43,986 nucleotides of DNA, from contig JAHEDX010000032.1 of assembly GCA_024641005.1 (NCBI GenBank), positions 1-43,986 of the forward strand. The letters run 5' to 3'. Of the stretch, positions 40,197-43,986 are shown piece by piece. A program made the translations under genes and the position numbers. This DNA is from Acidimicrobiaceae bacterium (GTDB lineage: Bacteria; Actinomycetota; Acidimicrobiia; Acidimicrobiales; Ilumatobacteraceae). The first letter of the stretch is position 1; the number at the start of each line of letters is the position of its first letter. The notes beneath the pieces were generated by a model. It had not been told where the DNA came from and did not search any database. It saw only the letters and a list, made by a program, of their open reading frames with translations.

Positions 40197-41312
40197 TCAT
40201 GTCGGTGGGGGCGGTATCAACACGAAGTTGCCGACATGTTCCTTCAGCAGGAATTCTCGTTGCGCATCGGCGATCTGTGCGAGCGGGAACGTCTTGGCGA
40301 CCAGCGGGCGGATCTCGCCCCGTTCGACATACGCGACCAGATTCGAGAACACCGGCTCGTCCCACGCGGTGCAGCCCACCAGGGTGAGGTCGTTCAGATA
40401 CAGCGTGCGCATGTCGAGAGACACCATGGGGCCGCCGATCGCACCCGACGAGGCATAACGTCCGCCTCGCCTGAGCACCCTCAACAGCGAGCCGAATGTC
40501 GACCCGGCGACGTTGTCGACGACGAGATCGACCGAGTGTTCTCCCAGGATGTCCACGAGGTCGTCGCCGCGGGCGATCACCCGGTCGGCGCCGATGCCGA
40601 GTACCTGCTCGAGTTTGGCGCTCCCGGCCACCGCGGTGACCTCGGCACCTCGACGCTTGGCGAGTTGCACCAGGGCGGAGCCGACACCTCCCGATGCACC
40701 CGTCACGAGCACGTGCTCGCCGCTGCCCGCCCGAGAGCGGTGCAGCAGGTTCTCCGCCGTTCCGTATGCACACGGGATCGAGCCCAGTTCTGCATCGCTC
40801 CACGCACATTCGACGGCGAACACTTCCGATGCCGGGACCTTGACGAACTGTGCGAACGCGCCGTCGAAGTCGGAGCCCATCCACACGGTCTCCATCGACC
40901 CGAAATCCGACGGCCGCATGCAAGGTCGGACCAGCACGCGGGTCCCGATCATGTTGGTGTCGCCACCGGGGGCGACGGCGACCACCCGGCCGCAACAGTC
41001 CGTGCCCTGGATGAGGGGGAACGCTGTGGCGCCGTTCCAACCGCGATCGAGTCGGGTCGCGTCGTCGGCGTCCACGAGTGCTGCTGCACTATCGGTCGCC
41101 GTGGTGACGGCCTCCGAGTACCACCCGAGCCTGGTGTTGATCTCGGTGTTGTTGACGCCGGCCGCGAGTACCTGCACCAGAACGTCACCGGTCGCCAACG
41201 CGGGCACTGACACCTCGCGATATCCGAGCCGGTCGTAGCCGCCCGTACCGGTGGTGACGATGGCCATCATCGTGGTCGGCGCGTGGACGGCTCGGTCACC
41301 GATCTCCACCAC
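40197..41312 (-). CDS. Zinc-type (quinone oxidoreductase-like) medium-chain dehydrogenase
   Basis: The 371-residue protein is an MDR-superfamily enzyme. It shows AAGVNNTEINTRLGWYSEAV, GTDCCGRVVAVAPGG, the NADPH-binding VLVTGASGGVGSALVQLAKRRGAEV near 183-207 and GRYASSGAIGGPMVSLD. GVNNTEIN replaces the catalytic zinc Cys and the structural zinc cysteines are absent, so it is quinone-oxidoreductase-like. GTG 41312 is chosen because AAGGAG lies 6 bases upstream; the longer in-frame reading overlaps the divergent lipoprotein gene. It probably reduces quinones or activated alkenes; the substrate is unknown. Confidence 0.84.
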   Translation of the reverse strand: MVEIGDRAVHAPTTMMAIVTTGTGGYDRLGYREVSVPALATGDVLVQVLAAGVNNTEINTRLGWYSEAVTTATDSAAALVDADDATRLDRGWNGATAFPLIQGTDCCGRVVAVAPGGDTNMIGTRVLVRPCMRPSDFGSMETVWMGSDFDGAFAQFVKVPASEVFAVECAWSDAELGSIPCAYGTAENLLHRSRAGSGEHVLVTGASGGVGSALVQLAKRRGAEVTAVAGSAKLEQVLGIGADRVIARGDDLVDILGEHSVDLVVDNVAGSTFGSLLRVLRRGGRYASSGAIGGPMVSLDMRTLYLNDLTLVGCTAWDEPVFSNLVAYVERGEIRPLVAKTFPLAQIADAQREFLLKEHVGNFVLIPPPPT

Positions 41313-41434
41313 CTCGGTCTCCTTCCCTCTCGATGATGGTGCAGAGCGTACGTCGTTCGGTCGGGCCTCTCTGGGGAACTGGTACGGTCGTCGTATCGCT
41401 ATTCCGGCCTGGGGGGCCGAGGAAGGAGGCAGCG

Positions 41435-42100
41435 ATGAATCGACTGCTCGTTGTGGGAGTGTCCGTCGTGCTGGCAGCATCGTGCGGAGGTGGCGACGAC
41501 GACTCGGCGGGGACGACGCCAGACGAACGTCCTGTCAACACCGAGGCGCCGGCAGATTCGCCCGCGGCCACCGAGCCTGAATCCGAATCCGAATCCACGA
41601 CCGCCCCGACGGGCGGCGGATCGGCATCGGGTGACGATGTGGTCTCGGGCATCGGATCGGCGTCGTTGACGATCGGGGGGACGACGTACTACTTCGGTGA
41701 GACCAGCGCCCCAGCCCCACAATGCAAGCCGGACCTGTTCGGCGTGTTCTTGGTGAACCTGCCGATGGTCGACGCTGACGGCACCGAGGCCGCGTCGGGT
41801 GGTCGCTTCGCACTCACCCTGCTTCGGGACGGGGTCGACGCCGACGAGGTCGACCAGCTGCCCGAGGCGAGCGTCACGATCGAGGCACTCGATGAGGAGT
41901 GGATCGCCAGCGAGGAGGCGATTCAGAACTTCAACCTCGACGCCGGTACGAGTCAGATCGACTCGTACACGATCGACGGCAACACCGCCTCCGGCAGCGC
42001 CACCTTCTACGAGCAGAGCAGCTATTACGCCTTCCTCGGCGGCTCCGCCGACAGCGTGACCACGGCGCCGGGAACCTTCGAGGTGACCTGCCGGGGCTAG
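41435..42100 (+). CDS. Putative lipoprotein, unknown function
   Basis: The 221-residue precursor has a short signal peptide with lipobox LAASC, so Cys17 is the lipidated residue. A Ser/Glu/Pro/Thr-rich tether (about 20-65, with ESESES) leads to a compact domain containing GIGSASLTIGGTTYYFG and a GSATFYEQSSYYAFLGG segment. Two later cysteines (QCKPD, VTCRG) may form a disulfide outside the membrane. AGGAGG lies before ATG 41435. I recognise no family; surface display is the only supported statement. Confidence 0.78.
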   Translation: MNRLLVVGVSVVLAASCGGGDDDSAGTTPDERPVNTEAPADSPAATEPESESESTTAPTGGGSASGDDVVSGIGSASLTIGGTTYYFGETSAPAPQCKPDLFGVFLVNLPMVDADGTEAASGGRFALTLLRDGVDADEVDQLPEASVTIEALDEEWIASEEAIQNFNLDAGTSQIDSYTIDGNTASGSATFYEQSSYYAFLGGSADSVTTAPGTFEVTCRG

Positions 42101-42207
42101 CTGTCCCGGCGACGACATCGCAGTCGGGACCGATCGAAGGACAGCTCGCGCGAGGAGGCGGACTCGCTCGTCACCAGCACCGATGAACCGATGTACAGTC
42201 GCGCTCC

Positions 42208-43845
42208 TTGAGCTCGCCGGCCTCCCCATTTCGTGCGCTGGCCGCCAACACGACGATCCGCAGGGAAGCTGCAGCACTCGCTCTGTATCGTCTGGCCGAG
42301 TTCGGGCCATGGGTGGCGATGCTGGTGTTCGCGTACTCCCAAGGTGGCGCCACGGCCACCGGCCTCGTCTCGCTCGCGCTGCTGATCCCGACCGCGCTGT
42401 TCGCACCCTTCTGCGGCCCGGCCATCGATCGGTTCGGCGCAACCAGGGTGCTGCTGGGAGCACACGTTGGTCAAGCGATCGCCATGGCGGCCACTGCAAC
42501 GTCGATGCTGTGCGATGCACCCGCCCTGGTCACCTACGGATTCGGTGCACTGACGGCGATGCTGCTCGTCGTCACGCATCCCGCCCACAGCGTCGTCGCA
42601 CCGGGCATCGCCCACACGACCGAGCAGCTCGTCGCGTTGAACGCGATCACGGGATGGATCCTCAGTATCGGTCTCGTCGTTGCGCCGGCCGGAGCCGGAC
42701 TGATCCTCGCCGGCGGACCGCCGGGAGCGGTGTACGCGGCCGGGTCGGTGTGCGTTGCCTTGGCGGCGATACTCGTGGTCCCGCTTCGTGATCTCGTTCC
42801 GCCGAATGAAAGCCACGCGGACACCTCGGCACCCAGCGCGCTCCGTGATCTCGGACGAGGAGCCCGCGCGCTTGCCCACTCGAGCGCACCGAGGGAGGTG
42901 ATCATCGTCCTCGGAGCCACGTTCATGATGGTCGGGGCACTCGACGTCCTCGTGGTGGTGCTCGCCGTCGGATCACTCGGTATCGGTGAGTCCGGAGCTG
43001 GTTATCTGACCGCGGCTCACGGGGCGGGCGCGGTGCTCGGCGCCGCGGTGTCGCTGGCGTTGATCGGACGCCGCCGCCTCGTTCCGGTGATCGTGGGCGC
43101 GTCGTTGCTCGCCGCGGGCGCCTTCGCTGTACTGGCGATGGCGACCTCCACCGTGATCGCCTTCATCGTCGCTGCGACGACCGGGGCAGCGCGCAGCCTG
43201 CTCGAGGTCACGGGGCAGACGCTTCTCCAACGGGTGACACCTACCGATCTGTTCGCGAGGGTCTTCGCGTTCAAGGAGGGGATTGCGATGGCGGCATGGG
43301 GTATCGGTTCAGTTCTCGTCACGGTGGTGATCGCGTCGACCGATGTACGAGGTGCGCTGATCTTCGCCGCCGCGATCGTTCCGGTGCTCCTGCTGCTCCG
43401 GATTCGACCCCTGCTCGCCGTGGACTCGGCGGCGACCATCCCGACGGTCAGGATCGCACTGCTTCGCTCGGTGGTCGCACTGCGATCCCTACCTGGGCCA
43501 GTCCTGGAGGGTGTTGCACTGAACGCGACCGAGGTCGACGTGCCTGCCGGGGCGGCGATCGTGCGAGAGGGGGAGCCTGGCGACTGCTACTACGCGATCG
43601 CCAACGGATCGGTCGACGTCTTGCGAGGCGGTGCTCGCGTCAACACCTTGCAGCGAGGGGAGGGCTTCGGCGAAATCTCGTTGGTCGACGACATCTCCCG
43701 GACGGCAACGGTCGTCGCCGTCACCGAGACCAGACTCGTCGTCGTCGAGCGCGAGCCGTTCCTCATCGCGCTCACCGGCCACGCTCCCACCCGCGAGCGC
43801 ATCGACCGAGTCGCCCGCGAGCGACGGCCTGTCATACCCGTGTGA
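42208..43845 (+). CDS. MFS transporter fused to a C-terminal cyclic-nucleotide-binding domain
   Basis: The 545-residue protein has about 400 residues of MFS-type membrane helices (FAYSQGGATATGLVSLALLI, GPAIDRFGATRVLLGAHVGQ, and a second half from about 230). A cNMP-binding beta-roll follows (LNATEVDVPAGAAIVREGEP, then GDCYYAIANGSVDVLRGG and GEGFGEISLVDDISRTATVV). The Gly-Glu of GFGEISL and the Arg of ISRTATV occupy phosphate-binding positions, so cyclic nucleotide binding is plausible. The only start is TTG 42208; an in-frame stop lies 24 bases upstream, so it may be leaderless. The fusion suggests transport gated by cAMP or a related signal. The substrate is unknown. Confidence 0.85.
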   Translation: MSSPASPFRALAANTTIRREAAALALYRLAEFGPWVAMLVFAYSQGGATATGLVSLALLIPTALFAPFCGPAIDRFGATRVLLGAHVGQAIAMAATATSMLCDAPALVTYGFGALTAMLLVVTHPAHSVVAPGIAHTTEQLVALNAITGWILSIGLVVAPAGAGLILAGGPPGAVYAAGSVCVALAAILVVPLRDLVPPNESHADTSAPSALRDLGRGARALAHSSAPREVIIVLGATFMMVGALDVLVVVLAVGSLGIGESGAGYLTAAHGAGAVLGAAVSLALIGRRRLVPVIVGASLLAAGAFAVLAMATSTVIAFIVAATTGAARSLLEVTGQTLLQRVTPTDLFARVFAFKEGIAMAAWGIGSVLVTVVIASTDVRGALIFAAAIVPVLLLLRIRPLLAVDSAATIPTVRIALLRSVVALRSLPGPVLEGVALNATEVDVPAGAAIVREGEPGDCYYAIANGSVDVLRGGARVNTLQRGEGFGEISLVDDISRTATVVAVTETRLVVVEREPFLIALTGHAPTRERIDRVARERRPVIPV

Positions 43846-43986
43846 CAGGCCCGTACATCGATCGGTCCTTGACACGTCCACATGCCCGGTGGGGGTTGTA
43901 ACGGCAAGAGACGACGGCACCCATCGCTGGACCGGCTCTTCCGCGTGTCGCACCTGTCCAGCGTCGATCGCGTCCGCGATGACGAC
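43846..43986. other. Right-edge sequence, no gene recognised
   Basis: The last 141 bp follow the MFS-CNB stop. A TTGACA at 43868-43873 could be the -35 element of a promoter reading right, with TGTAAC near 43895 as a possible -10. No coding start is supported inside the window. Confidence 0.4.

Noticed and set aside
1-43986. Mobile elements, CRISPR arrays or integration sites
   Set aside because: No transposase, integrase, terminal inverted repeats or spaced direct-repeat array was seen; the tandem repeats found are short and local.

Overview
The window is high-GC DNA with dense, short-gapped operons, frequent GTG starts and 4-base ATGA/GTGA stop-start overlaps. Two luciferase-like (LLM) flavin oxidoreductases, an MmpL-type RND transporter and lipoproteins with acidic Thr/Asp/Pro-rich linkers all point to an actinobacterium. 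The overall style resembles marine or soil Acidimicrobiia (Ilumatobacter-like), but that placement is an inference from style, not from a marker gene. I found no rRNA, tRNA, CRISPR array, transposase or integrase.

Layout. (1) 1-992: the start of a serine hydrolase, cut by the left edge. (2) 1146-8547: a long plus-strand run with an ECF sigma factor, its membrane anti-sigma factor, an ABC ATPase, membrane proteins, a short J-domain protein, a stand-alone PEP-utiliser mobile-domain protein and a ferredoxin with an Asp in place of one cluster Cys. (3) 8623-12057: a minus-strand CoA-transferase/citryl-CoA-lyase-like pair and a divergent LLM oxidoreductase. (4) 12062-36647: a large aromatic catabolism region. 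(5) 36838-43845: an MmpL transporter, a GAP-family membrane protein, a zinc-type oxidoreductase, a lipoprotein and an MFS transporter fused to a cyclic-nucleotide-binding domain.

The aromatic region is the core of the window. The run 28094-36647 encodes a two-subunit hydroquinone dioxygenase (HapC/HapD, also called PnpC/PnpD, with all four expected active-site residues), two 3-oxoadipate-type CoA-transferase subunits, maleylacetate reductase, 3-oxoadipyl-CoA thiolase, an esterase, a VOC protein, an SDR and a zinc alcohol dehydrogenase. Around it lie a hydroxyquinol-type intradiol dioxygenase (15206-16021), a second predicted hydroquinone-cleaving enzyme of the unrelated VOC fold (LinE/PcpA/MhqO type, 19441-20406), an ACAD-fold flavin monooxygenase, hydrolases, an LLM enzyme, a five-gene branched-chain-amino-acid-type ABC importer (20613-25574) and an IclR/PcaR-like regulator (27118-27876). 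Three unrelated ring-cleavage enzymes therefore appear to feed one lower pathway: maleylacetate to 3-oxoadipate to 3-oxoadipyl-CoA to succinyl-CoA plus acetyl-CoA. No aldehyde dehydrogenase for 4-hydroxymuconic semialdehyde is present.

The strongest new observation is a shared operator. Six intergenic regions of this cluster each carry two 15-bp pseudo-palindromes of the form GTNC-N7-GNAC separated by exactly 4 bp. They lie at 14239-14272, 16138-16171, 19345-19378, 20475-20508, 27897-27930 and 28034-28067. The unit resembles the PcaR/PcaU/PobR-type box, one copy sits just upstream of the IclR gene, and together the copies define a candidate autoregulated regulon for uptake and degradation of hydroquinone-, resorcinol- or hydroxyquinol-type aromatics.
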